From Hymenobacter norwichensis DSM 15439 (GTDB lineage: Bacteria > Bacteroidota > Bacteroidia > Cytophagales > Hymenobacteraceae), in the NCBI RefSeq assembly GCF_000420705.1, contig NZ_ATVL01000008.1, positions 451,708 to 515,707 of the forward strand: DNA of 64,000 bases, written 5' to 3'. Position 1 is the stretch's first letter. Every line of letters begins with the position of its first letter. The notes beneath the pieces are model-generated. The model worked only from the letters and a program-made list of their open reading frames with translations, had not been told where the DNA came from and made no database searches. The position numbers and the translations under genes were made by a program. Positions 9,460 through 18,446 of this stretch are shown here, piece by piece.

Positions 9460-12400
9460 ATGCTACCACCTTTTACTTTCTCACGTCGTACGTGGCGGTC
9501 GGCTGTTATGGGCGGCTTGCTCTTGACAGCCGGGGTGCCCCTGGCGGCCAGTGCCCAACGGGTGCTGTGGGCCAACGACACTGAACCACTACCAGCTGCC
9601 TCCCGCGCGACCACCCAAGCGCTGAGCCAGTATCGTGCCGTGACCGTGCAACTGCCTACTTTGCGGGCTGCCCTAGCTACCGCCCCCGTTGAAAGTGGTT
9701 TGCGCACCTCGTCCACCGTTATTTCGCTGCCGCTGCCCGATGGCACGTCGGAGCGCTACCGTGTGGCACAGGTAGCTGTGATGGATCCTCGGTTGGCTGA
9801 GCGCTACCCAATGATCAAGGCTTACATTGGCCAGAGCCTCGACGATCCAACGGCCAGTGTGCGCCTAGACGTATCGCCGGCCGGTTTCCACGCCATGATT
9901 CGGGGCGTAGGACGCACAGTATTCATTGATCCGGCGGCTGATGGCAACTCAGTGCAGCACTTGGTGTTCAGCAAGAGCAGCATGAATATGGGCACCCAGA
10001 GCTGGGCTTGCGCTACTACCAGTTCTGCTTCTCCGCTTCCGGCCCCTACGGCCAGCCGCTTTCCAAATGGCTCCACGCTACGCACGTACCGCATAGCCAT
10101 GGCGTGTACTGGCGAGTACGCAGCTACAAAAGGCGGAACCACAGCGGGCGCCTTGGCAGGCTTTGTATCCTCGGTGAACCGTGTGAGTGGGGTGTACGAA
10201 ACGGAACTAGCTATCCGGCTGACGTTGGTAGCCAAGACGGATACCCTTATCTTCCTAGACCCCAACACAGACCCTTATACCAACCAAAGTAACGGCGCAA
10301 CGCTCAACACCAACCAAACAATAGTTGACACCCGGATTGGCTCAGCCAACTATGACATTGGTCACATATTCAATACCGATGGCGGCGGTGTAGCCGGCCT
10401 AGGTGTAGTATGCCGCGCAGGCCAGAAGGCGCGCGGTACCACTGGCCTGCCTAACCCAACCGGTGATGCCTTTGATATTGATTATGTGGCGCACGAAATT
10501 GGTCACCAATTTGGGGGAAATCATACATTCAATGGTACCACTGGCAGTTGTGCAGGTGGCAACCGCGCGGGCATTTCGGCTTACGAACCTGGCAGCGGCA
10601 CCACCATTATGGCTTATGCAGGCATCTGCGGTGCTCTTCAGAACACGCAGAATAACAGTGACCCGTATTTCCACTCCCGCAGCTACGATGAGATTCTAAC
10701 GTACGTTAGCGGAGCGGGCAACTGCAGCGTAAATACGGCTACCAACAATGCCGCTCCGGTGGTAAACGCTGGTACTAACTACCGCATTCCACTTGGCACG
10801 CCCTTTACCCTAACGGGCTCGGCAACTGATGCTAACAACGACCCCCTGACTTACTCTTGGGAGCAGTATAACTTAGGTGACGCAGGAGCACCTACCGCAC
10901 CAGTTGGTGACGCGCCCATTTTCCGAGTTTTTGCCCCGGTAACTTCTCCTTCACGTACGTTCCCGCGCATCTCTAATCTGCTGGCTAACACCACTTCGCT
11001 CGGCGAGATTCTGCCCTCTTACGGCCGCCGGCTGATATTCCGCTTAGTGGCCCGCGACAACCGCGCTACCGGTGGTGGTGCCGACTACGACTCGATGAAC
11101 GTGGTGGTAGCTGGTAACTCTGGCCCCTTCCTAGTAACGCAGCCTAACACTTCTACTGCTTCGTGGCAGGCAGGCGCTCCGCAGCAGGTAGCATGGGATG
11201 TAGCCAATACTACGGCTGCCCCCGTTAGTGCTGCCAACGTGGATATTCTGCTTTCCACCGACGGTGGTCTGACTTTCCCAACCGTGCTGCTGGCTAACAC
11301 TCCTAACGACGGTTTTGAAAATGTAACCGTGCCTACCACAGTAGCGGCCACCACAACGGCTCGTATTAAGGTGCAGGCCTCAGGCAACATCTTCTTCGAC
11401 CTTTCCAACCTGAACTTCACGATCCGCAACAGCGGTACGCCTACGTTCTTCCTCGGCACATCCGGGACCCAATTTTCCGCTGTTTGCCCTGGTACGCCAA
11501 TCACGGTTCCTATTACTATTGGTCAGCTACAGGGCTTCACCGGTACGGTAACTCTGTCGGCGGCCAACTTGCCGGCTGGCGTGACGGTAACGTATAGCGC
11601 CGCTACTGCTGCTGTAGGCGGTACAGTTCAAGCTACTATTGCTTCCGCTCCTACTACTGCCCCAGGCACCTACACCATCTCATTGAACGGCGTCAGCGGC
11701 ACCGAAAGCCAGACGCAGCAGTACACATTCCAGATTCTGCCTACTGCCACGGCCATGGCCGTACCTATTACTCCAGCCGCTGCCGCTCGCGTAAGCCCAC
11801 GCCCACGCTTTAGCTGGAACGCTGTAGCCAGTGCCACTACCTATGATGTACAGGTAGCCTCGGACGCCAACTTTACCACGGTGGTTCTCTCCCAGACCGG
11901 CCTCACGACGACCAGCTTCACTCCTACTGCGCTTAGCCTGACACCAGGTTCCACTTACTACTGGCGGGTGCGGGGAGTTAGCTTCTGCGGCTCGGCTCCT
12001 TATTCGGCGGGCCAGGCTTTCCAGGTAGCTACCCTGAATTGCACCAGCATTGCAGCCTCTCAGGTGCCCTTAACTATTGCGGCAACTGGCGCTAACTCGG
12101 TTACGTCGGTAATCACCGTTACCAACACTGAGGTGGTTGGCGACATTCGTATCCGCAACTTAGCGGTTACGCACCCTAACGTTGGGGAGCTTACTATTTC
12201 GCTCACTAACCCGGCCGGCCGTACAGCTGTACTACTGGCAAACGCCTGCCCTGGTACTGCCAACATCAGCCTAAGCCTGAATGATGCCGCCGCTACTGCC
12301 CTTGCTTGCCCACTCACGGGTGGCGGCACGTACCGCCCAGCCAACTCGCTGGCTACTTTGCTGAACGACCGGGCCAACGGCAACTGGACCCTAACTGTTA

Positions 12401-13035
12401 CCGACAATACAGCTGGCAACGGTGGTACGCTGACGGGCTGGGGCCTGGAGCTTTGCACCGTTGGAGAGGCTCCAGCTGCACCTAACCCGCTAACGGCTGT
12501 TGCCTCGGGAGTAACCAACAACGTAGCTGGGGTGACGGTAATATGGGTTGACAATTCCGCCACCGAAACAGCCTTCCAGGTGGAGCGAAGCGGAGCCAAT
12601 AATACCAACTATCAGTTGGTTGGTACTGTACCCGCCAATACCACGTTTTACACCGACCAAATTTCGGGAGCCAACGGTCAGTACTGCTACCGGGTGCGGG
12701 CTATCAATGCTAACGGCAACTCGTCATACTCCAACGAATCGTGCGTAAGCATTACGGTTCTGGCCAACCAGAACGCCGCCTTATTGCAAGGCGTAGATGT
12801 TTTCCCGAATCCTAGCACTGGCCTGTTCCAGGTGAATGTAGACAACGCACAGCGCGGTATGTTTACGCTGCGTGTAACCGACGCTTTGGGTCGCACAGTA
12901 GAGCAGGTAACGCTCAACAAAAATGGCGCACCACTGCATCACTCACTCAACCTGAGCAAGCTCAGCAACGGGCTTTACCACTTGCATTTGGATATGCCTG
13001 AGGGCACAGCAGTAGTGAAACTGTTGAAGCAATAG
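9460..13035 (+). CDS. Secreted metzincin metalloprotease (reprolysin-like) with P-domain and T9SS sorting domain
   Basis: Large exported protease of 1191 residues. The ATG at 9460 gives a signal peptide ending at LAASAQ; an in-frame GTG at 9424 would add only a hydrophobic extension. After a propeptide-like region comes a metzincin catalytic domain whose zinc site is VAHEIGHQFGGNHTF (His345, Glu346, His349, His355), followed by the Met-turn TTIMAYAG. Then come beta-sandwich and Fn3-like repeats (about 450-855), a proprotein-convertase-type P domain (about 860-1000), another Fn3-like domain (about 1005-1100), and a C-terminal T9SS sorting domain starting at VFPNPSTG. It should cross the inner membrane by Sec and the outer membrane by T9SS. 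The likely role is extracellular protein digestion. Confidence 0.92.
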   Translation: MLPPFTFSRRTWRSAVMGGLLLTAGVPLAASAQRVLWANDTEPLPAASRATTQALSQYRAVTVQLPTLRAALATAPVESGLRTSSTVISLPLPDGTSERYRVAQVAVMDPRLAERYPMIKAYIGQSLDDPTASVRLDVSPAGFHAMIRGVGRTVFIDPAADGNSVQHLVFSKSSMNMGTQSWACATTSSASPLPAPTASRFPNGSTLRTYRIAMACTGEYAATKGGTTAGALAGFVSSVNRVSGVYETELAIRLTLVAKTDTLIFLDPNTDPYTNQSNGATLNTNQTIVDTRIGSANYDIGHIFNTDGGGVAGLGVVCRAGQKARGTTGLPNPTGDAFDIDYVAHEIGHQFGGNHTFNGTTGSCAGGNRAGISAYEPGSGTTIMAYAGICGALQNTQNNSDPYFHSRSYDEILTYVSGAGNCSVNTATNNAAPVVNAGTNYRIPLGTPFTLTGSATDANNDPLTYSWEQYNLGDAGAPTAPVGDAPIFRVFAPVTSPSRTFPRISNLLANTTSLGEILPSYGRRLIFRLVARDNRATGGGADYDSMNVVVAGNSGPFLVTQPNTSTASWQAGAPQQVAWDVANTTAAPVSAANVDILLSTDGGLTFPTVLLANTPNDGFENVTVPTTVAATTTARIKVQASGNIFFDLSNLNFTIRNSGTPTFFLGTSGTQFSAVCPGTPITVPITIGQLQGFTGTVTLSAANLPAGVTVTYSAATAAVGGTVQATIASAPTTAPGTYTISLNGVSGTESQTQQYTFQILPTATAMAVPITPAAAARVSPRPRFSWNAVASATTYDVQVASDANFTTVVLSQTGLTTTSFTPTALSLTPGSTYYWRVRGVSFCGSAPYSAGQAFQVATLNCTSIAASQVPLTIAATGANSVTSVITVTNTEVVGDIRIRNLAVTHPNVGELTISLTNPAGRTAVLLANACPGTANISLSLNDAAATALACPLTGGGTYRPANSLATLLNDRANGNWTLTVTDNTAGNGGTLTGWGLELCTVGEAPAAPNPLTAVASGVTNNVAGVTVIWVDNSATETAFQVERSGANNTNYQLVGTVPANTTFYTDQISGANGQYCYRVRAINANGNSSYSNESCVSITVLANQNAALLQGVDVFPNPSTGLFQVNVDNAQRGMFTLRVTDALGRTVEQVTLNKNGAPLHHSLNLSKLSNGLYHLHLDMPEGTAVVKLLKQ

Positions 13036-13057
13036 CAATCAACTAGTTCTGTGTAGT

Positions 13058-13092
13058 AAAGGCGGCTCCCAATTTTGGGGGCCGCCTTTTTT
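13058..13092 (+). terminator. Rho-independent terminator after the metzincin gene
   Basis: AAAGGCGGC plus CCC pairs with GGG plus GCCGCCTTT across a short A/T loop with one internal mismatch, and is followed by TTTTTT. It starts 22 bases after the stop at 13035. Confidence 0.9.
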
Positions 13093-13358
13093 GTTGAAAG
13101 CACTACTAGTACCCCACCATACTTTACTACGCATTTACCGTCCGAAGCATACCACCCAGCCTGGTCCACTTGCTCTAAAAGAACAGGATGCTCATACTTC
13201 ACCTACGTTAGCGGTTAGGCTTGGACTTCCTTCGGAATTGAGCTTTCAATCACTAGGAAATACTCACACTCCGTTACTATTTCCTTTAACCTCGCTTGCT
13301 GTATTGCTATTCAGTATTTCTGAGCATAAGCTACTATTACCTGCTTGGATACACCACT
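13093..13358. other. Intergenic spacer between convergent T9SS cargo genes
   Basis: It lies between the terminators of two convergent genes. An 89-codon open frame here has no recognisable protein character and is not called. No promoter or repeat was seen. Confidence 0.5.
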
Positions 13359-13395
13359 AAAAAAAGCCACTCCTAGTGCAGGGATGGCTTTTTTT
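13359..13395 (-). terminator. Terminator for the minus-strand T9SS cargo gene (can act both ways)
   Basis: An 11-bp outer stem AAAAAAAGCCA/TGGCTTTTTTT continues inward with TCCT/AGGG after one mismatch. It is A/T-flanked on both sides, so it could stop transcription from either direction. It lies 25 bases beyond the stop at 13420. Confidence 0.85.
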
Positions 13396-13419
13396 GACTA
13401 TTGCAGGAAGTAGAATTTA

Positions 13420-15177
13420 CTATTCTACCACTACTTTTCGAATCACTGTTTGCTGGCCAGCCTGCAAACGCAGTGTGTAAATCCCTTTAGCCAGGCCTAC
13501 CGTGGAGAATGACTGTTCGGCCACTCCACCGCGCACCGCAAGGTTTCGTTGCTCTACTGCCTGGCCCAAAGTATTGAACAAAGTAGCCTGTGCGGCGGCT
13601 AGGCTGCCGGCACCCGTTACGCGTACCGTCAGCTGGCCGGTGGTAGTTGGGTTGGGGAATACGCTCACCTCACCGCCTGCCAATTGCTGCTGCGCAGCCA
13701 GCACTAAGCTATTAACGGTAATAGTGAAAGCACCTTGCACGTCGGAAGTAGCATACGGCGATACTGCTACGTAATAGGTTGTGCTAGGCGTGAGGCCTGT
13801 CACGTTCAGCGAACCAGCGTTGGTATTGTTGGTGGCCCCACCTTTGCAAGCCACCTGTACAAACCCAGATGAGCAAGAAGTGGCCGAAAACACTCGGATA
13901 GACCCAGCCGCCGTACCTGTAGTAACAATACCAGCATTGGTGCTACCCACGCCGCTGGCGTTGGTAGTGAAGCGGAACCACACATCCTTAGGGTTGACAG
14001 CTACACCGCAGCCTTGAGGCGGCGGCGAAGTATAGCCAGGCGCTACTGTACTTAAGGTAGTAGTAGCCCCCAGGTTGGTAGCATTTATTGGAACTGATGT
14101 GGCAGAAAGGGCTGGCAACTGAATAGCTGCGCAAGGATCATCGTTGGCAGGAGCAGCTACCGTACCAGTAGTGAAGGTGACCGTACTGCTATTACCGGTT
14201 ACGCCGGCTGAGCAATTAGGCTGTAAGGACACGGTGTAAGCCGTACTAGGCGTAAGGCCTGTCAGGACGAAGGGCGAACTGGTAGGTGCCGGCGTGAGTG
14301 TAGTGGCCGTGCCGCCGGCGGGCGTGTACACCACCGTGTAACTGGTGTTGCCTACCCCACCCGTGAAGCTAACAGTAGCCGAGGTATTGCTAATAGAGCT
14401 AACTGCTATATTGCGTGGCGTGCCGCAAATCACTGCAGGAGGTGTGAAGCGGTAGATCTGCCCAGCAGCGGGCACGGTGGCAATAGTGCGCGTTTCAACG
14501 GTGGAGCTAGCTGTGGGGGTGGCCGTAGCGTTGTTGAGCGACAAGTAGCTTCCGGCTCCGGTGCCTACGCCTGCCAGCAGAATAGAAGCTGAAGGAGCGC
14601 TTACAGCGCCTCCTTCGGGCCGGTAAATAAACTCCACCACGTTGGTGGTTTCGTAGAGCTTCACCTGAAACGAAACGACTGGGGACGTAGCATCATAATC
14701 CCACAAGAAATTCCGCCATTCCATAGTAAATACCCGGTTTGGAGCTGTACCAGTGGTGGCGTACAACGCAGCGCCGACTTGGCCGCTTATATCGTCCCAG
14801 AGTGGGGCAATCAGTGGGCGTAGTCTGTCGGCTACGGATGGGTTGGCTGCAGTGCCGGTGGCCAGCGTGTTAGTTTGCGCTACTTCAATATTGGATGTAT
14901 TGAAAGTCAAAAAGCCATTGGAAGACGCTTGCAGTTGGGTGAAAACGGTGGCATCGTAGGTGAATGAGAAGCCGATAGGGATGGTTGGGGATACGGCATC
15001 GTCGGTCGCCAGATCTGGTACAGCGGTGCCGGTTGCTAAGGGCGTGAAGGTACCGGCTACCGGTGCAAAGGTGTACGTATTAACCTGGGCTGACGCGGCC
15101 CCAATGGTTAAGGCTGCACCGGCTGCCAACGTTAGCAGGTAGCGGCCAACCGACTTCGCGTGTAAGCGTGTTTTCAT
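13420..15177 (-). CDS. Secreted Fn3-containing protein with T9SS sorting domain
   Basis: Exported protein of 585 residues; the signal peptide ends at GAASAQ. Residues about 30-230 form a beta-rich domain with the pattern IGFSFTYDATVFTQ and SSNGFLTF, which is common in Bacteroidota surface proteins. An Fn3 domain follows (about 255-345, from CGTPRNIAVSSISNTSATVSF), then a domain starting NDDPCAAIQL with VWFRFTT, also frequent next to T9SS tails. The C-terminus (about 500-585, VSVFPNPTTTGQLTV) is a T9SS type-A sorting domain. No catalytic motif is visible, so an adhesin or surface-layer role is inferred. It is convergent with the metzincin gene. Confidence 0.85.
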   Translation of the reverse strand: MKTRLHAKSVGRYLLTLAAGAALTIGAASAQVNTYTFAPVAGTFTPLATGTAVPDLATDDAVSPTIPIGFSFTYDATVFTQLQASSNGFLTFNTSNIEVAQTNTLATGTAANPSVADRLRPLIAPLWDDISGQVGAALYATTGTAPNRVFTMEWRNFLWDYDATSPVVSFQVKLYETTNVVEFIYRPEGGAVSAPSASILLAGVGTGAGSYLSLNNATATPTASSTVETRTIATVPAAGQIYRFTPPAVICGTPRNIAVSSISNTSATVSFTGGVGNTSYTVVYTPAGGTATTLTPAPTSSPFVLTGLTPSTAYTVSLQPNCSAGVTGNSSTVTFTTGTVAAPANDDPCAAIQLPALSATSVPINATNLGATTTLSTVAPGYTSPPPQGCGVAVNPKDVWFRFTTNASGVGSTNAGIVTTGTAAGSIRVFSATSCSSGFVQVACKGGATNNTNAGSLNVTGLTPSTTYYVAVSPYATSDVQGAFTITVNSLVLAAQQQLAGGEVSVFPNPTTTGQLTVRVTGAGSLAAAQATLFNTLGQAVEQRNLAVRGGVAEQSFSTVGLAKGIYTLRLQAGQQTVIRKVVVE

Positions 15178-15455
15178 TTAGCGGTAGAGTCAGAAGATGA
15201 GAAAAGAAGATTCGGCCTTGCTCGCATGGCCCTATATGGCCTTATAGCAACGAGGATTAGGCCAAGATAATCTATAAATCTTTCTCCTCGCCGTAAGTGC
15301 CTTTGTTTGGCTTCATCCCTGACTAGTTGGCGTAGTTCTGTGGCATTCTCTTACTCTATAAAAGAACCGCTCCAGCAAAATGCGCAGACTAGTATTTCTT
15401 GCACTCACCCACTGATTATCAAGCTTTCCACTGCATGCACCTTGCCACTACTTGC

Positions 15456-17564
15456 TCAGAACCGGTAGCGGGCCTGGGCTTTTAGCTCGGTGCGGCGCGG
15501 CCCCTGGATTTCCTCCAGCCCCGACCCAACCGTACGCTGGTGACGATAGTGCGTTTCTGAAAGACGTAGCCAGAGTGTGAGGTGCCGGTTGCAGTTGACT
15601 TCCGCCAGGCCATATATACGGGTGCCCTGCCCGGAAAGCGCCGGTACCGAGAAGGCATACAGCACATCTTGCTCGAACACATATTGCCGCGTATCATAAT
15701 CGTCGGTGTCGAAGACAGCGTAACGGGCAGTGAGCCGCAAGCGGCGGCCAACCCCTATTGTAGCATCCTGGGCCAGCACGTAGCCAGTGCGCCAAGGGCC
15801 GTTGCCTTCGTAGTAGCGGGTGCCTTGCACGCGGGTGCGCAAGCCTAACGTGGTGGCTGGGCTGGCATCGTAGTAGAGCAGCAAACTGCGACGCACCGTG
15901 GGCACGGGCAATGGTACTGCCCGAGTAATATCAGCGTCGTACTGTTTTTCGCGGGTTCGGATTTGGGCGTAGAGTAGGCTGGTTTTGGTGGGCGCGTAGG
16001 CTACACGCAGCAACCAGTCGTGCCCGTGTGAGGGGGCACCTACTTGGTATTTCAACCACGGAAACCAGAACTGGTCATAATAAGCCGACACTTCCCAGCG
16101 GGCCACCGGCCGCAGCTTCGCTCCCAGGTACAGCCCCGACTCGTTGATGTTGCGGGTGTTTTCGCTAAGGGCATTGCCATAAAGCGTGTGAAAGTCGCGG
16201 GTGTAGTGCCGCACCAACGCCGACACATCTAGGGTGGGCGCAACGCTGGCCAATAGCCCGTTCACAGTACCAAAGCCGCCGGAACTACTACGGGCCGTTT
16301 CACCAAACAGCAGTACGTTGCCGCGCACGTAGGTGTAGTGCGCGCCCAGCGCTAAGTTCTGCTTGCCCCGAAATTCGTACTGGTTGTATAATTCGGGGCG
16401 GCGCTGAATGGCTTTGTCGAAGTAAGTGCCAACGGCGGTGAGGCCAGCCGCAAAGTTGCTGTTGCGGCTGGTGTAACCCAGGTTGCCGCCCGCCACAGTT
16501 TCGCGCAACGCCTGCCGGTTGGCTAGTTCGCTTGGGGTCCGGTGAAAACCTGTTAGCAAGAAACCCGACGAAAATTCATCAAACTCTGCCAGGGAGTCGG
16601 CAGCTTGCTGCACGTTGCCATCCACCCGCTTCCGCGACACGAAGGCTGTGGCCCGCACCGTAGGCGCGAGACTAATGGTAGCCGCCGCACCCCGGAAAAA
16701 CGTGCTTTCCAGCACCGATGAGTACTGCCGCACACCTACCGAACTGCGCCGTAGACTGGTAATGGTTTCGGCCCCCTTGCCCACCTGCAACCCCGACGAC
16801 AGCAGCAGCCCCTGCCCGAATTGCAGTTGATAGTCGCCGAGGGCCAACGTTTTCAGCCGGCCCCGCTCCTGCACTACTAAGTGCCCCGACAGAAAATCAG
16901 GGCCGTAGCGGCGGGCGCTGGGGTTCCAAACCAATTGTTCGCCAGCGTCTTTTTCGGCCGTGAAGCCCAGGCTGAAATCCTTGGGGTGGCTGACCCGGTA
17001 GCGCACCAACAGCTTATCAGGCGAGCCGGCATAGCGCGTGGGACCGTGGCCGAGGCTGTCGAGCGGCGTGGCGGAGTAACCCTTGCGGCCTTGCAGCACT
17101 CGCTCGTAGCGCACGAACAGCGCGTTGTTGTCTTCCTTTAGCACGCGCTGCCACAGCGGCCCACGCACAGCATTAGCGCCGCCCAGCGTTTGCACCGTTA
17201 CAAAGGGCGCTACCCGGTAGATGCTGCGCACATCAAAGCTGGGCACTGCTTGCAACTCGTAGAGCGTGAGCAGAGGCCCCCGCTGCTGGCGGTAGTCGAG
17301 CAGGCTGGTAATCTGAGTTTCGGAGAGCAGCAACAGACCGCGCAGTTCCTCACGGGTGGCGGTGTTGAGGTTGAGCGGGGTCTGGTAGTATTGCAGCAGC
17401 GTCTCGTACAAATCTTCGTACGGCACCTGGTCACTCTGAATTTCAGCAAACAGCTCCTGCGTCAGCCGGTCAAGGTCGGCAGCGGGGCGCACGTATTCCT
17501 GCGCCTGGGCGCTGCACGCTAGCAGCAGCAGCGCTGGCAGCAGCTTTAGAACGCGGCAACTCAT
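15456..17564 (-). CDS. Helix-hairpin-helix protein with predicted outer-membrane beta-barrel
   Basis: Exported protein of 702 residues. I start it at the ATG at 17564 because this gives a clean signal peptide (MSCRVLKLLPALLLLACSAQAQ) and an ATGA overlap with the upstream stop; a start at 17627 would bury the signal. Residues about 55-110 hold ComEA-like helix-hairpin-helix repeats (LNLNTATREELRGLLLL). The remainder is long alternating aromatic/polar strands ending in Phe (ARYRF), as in outer-membrane barrels. HHH motifs usually bind DNA, so a surface DNA-binding or uptake role is tempting, but in exported proteins the fold may only be structural. It is co-transcribed with the barrel protein upstream. 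Confidence 0.65.
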   Translation of the reverse strand: MSCRVLKLLPALLLLACSAQAQEYVRPAADLDRLTQELFAEIQSDQVPYEDLYETLLQYYQTPLNLNTATREELRGLLLLSETQITSLLDYRQQRGPLLTLYELQAVPSFDVRSIYRVAPFVTVQTLGGANAVRGPLWQRVLKEDNNALFVRYERVLQGRKGYSATPLDSLGHGPTRYAGSPDKLLVRYRVSHPKDFSLGFTAEKDAGEQLVWNPSARRYGPDFLSGHLVVQERGRLKTLALGDYQLQFGQGLLLSSGLQVGKGAETITSLRRSSVGVRQYSSVLESTFFRGAAATISLAPTVRATAFVSRKRVDGNVQQAADSLAEFDEFSSGFLLTGFHRTPSELANRQALRETVAGGNLGYTSRNSNFAAGLTAVGTYFDKAIQRRPELYNQYEFRGKQNLALGAHYTYVRGNVLLFGETARSSSGGFGTVNGLLASVAPTLDVSALVRHYTRDFHTLYGNALSENTRNINESGLYLGAKLRPVARWEVSAYYDQFWFPWLKYQVGAPSHGHDWLLRVAYAPTKTSLLYAQIRTREKQYDADITRAVPLPVPTVRRSLLLYYDASPATTLGLRTRVQGTRYYEGNGPWRTGYVLAQDATIGVGRRLRLTARYAVFDTDDYDTRQYVFEQDVLYAFSVPALSGQGTRIYGLAEVNCNRHLTLWLRLSETHYRHQRTVGSGLEEIQGPRRTELKAQARYRF

Positions 17565-18400
17565 GGATGCTTCCCGAACTGCAAGCTGATACCTACGTGC
17601 TGGCTCAAGCCTAACGCAGCGTGCCAAGCGGCGGCGTAGTCAATCTGGAGCGCCCCAGCCTGAAATCCGATGCCGCCGGTGGTTTCTTCGGTGAGGCTGC
17701 GAAACCCGGCTCGTAGCGCTAGCTTCTCAATGGCGCGGTATTCCAGCCCGGCTTTGAAGTTGGCATCCTGCTCCACATCCTTCTCGGTTTCAATATTGAA
17801 ACTCACCTTAGCAGTAGGCCGGTACGAGAAGCCGGCTTTGAGCACGGTCGGTACCCGCTCGTCCTGATATTCGGCCAGTTTGGCCTGGTTGAGGTTGTAG
17901 AGGTATGCGCCGAACACTAGCCGTTTTGGTATCAACTCCGCTTGCCCACCCAACGACAGCGCCACGGCCCGCCGGCTGCCCAGCCCTTCAATGCTAAGCT
18001 GCAACATATCCACTCTGGCACCTACGCTTACCAACCCACCTCGGTAACCGTAGCCCGCGCCCACTCGCTGCTCATTGTAAAGCTTGCCGCCAAAACGCTG
18101 AAGCTCCACGCCTACCACACCGTTTTGGGCTTTATTGTTTTCCACTGCACCTACGGGCACGGCCGCTGCTATGGCCACCGTATTCAGGGCGCTGAGCAGG
18201 TAGCGGTTTTCGGCATATACGCCGACTACCGGCCGGTTCACTTGGCCCAGCCCCGCCGCGTTGTTGCCCACGGCCCATACGTCGCTCAGCGTAACGGAAG
18301 CATTGCCCAACGCGGCTGCTCTGGCGCCGGGCCCACTGCCTTGAGCCTGGGTGCTAAATGATAATAATAAGAGCCCTAAGCATAAGTATATTTTTATCAT
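17561..18400 (-). CDS. PorV/PorQ-like outer-membrane barrel protein
   Basis: Protein of 279 residues with a signal peptide ending at FSTQAQ. The mature N-terminus (GARAAALGNASVTLSD and NNAAGLGQV) resembles the PorV/PorQ and FadL-like start, where Gly-Ala-Arg-Ala and an NPAGL-like motif are conserved. The rest consists of amphipathic strands ending in FGKHP. Its stop overlaps the start of the HHH protein as ATGA, so the two form one operon. PorV and PorQ proteins in T9SS shuttle or anchor cargo. Whether this one does is unknown, and a generic barrel remains possible. Confidence 0.55.
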   Translation of the reverse strand: MIKIYLCLGLLLLSFSTQAQGSGPGARAAALGNASVTLSDVWAVGNNAAGLGQVNRPVVGVYAENRYLLSALNTVAIAAAVPVGAVENNKAQNGVVGVELQRFGGKLYNEQRVGAGYGYRGGLVSVGARVDMLQLSIEGLGSRRAVALSLGGQAELIPKRLVFGAYLYNLNQAKLAEYQDERVPTVLKAGFSYRPTAKVSFNIETEKDVEQDANFKAGLEYRAIEKLALRAGFRSLTEETTGGIGFQAGALQIDYAAAWHAALGLSQHVGISLQFGKHP

Positions 18401-18416
18401 ATTTTGAAGATATGAT
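18396..18416 (-). promoter_or_regulatory. Hairpin enclosing the start codon of the barrel-protein gene
   Basis: On the mRNA strand ATCATAT and ATATGAT, separated by 7 bases, form a 7-bp A/T stem in which the start codon ATG (18400-18398) lies in the 3' arm. Weak pairing over the start could modulate initiation. Confidence 0.3.
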
Positions 18417-18446
18417 GCTGCGTTGAAGCAGCCAAATCTTCCCGTT

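Noticed and set aside
13091..13360. 89-codon open frame between two convergent T9SS cargo genes
   Set aside because: It starts in one terminator and ends in another, with no signal peptide, motif or promoter.
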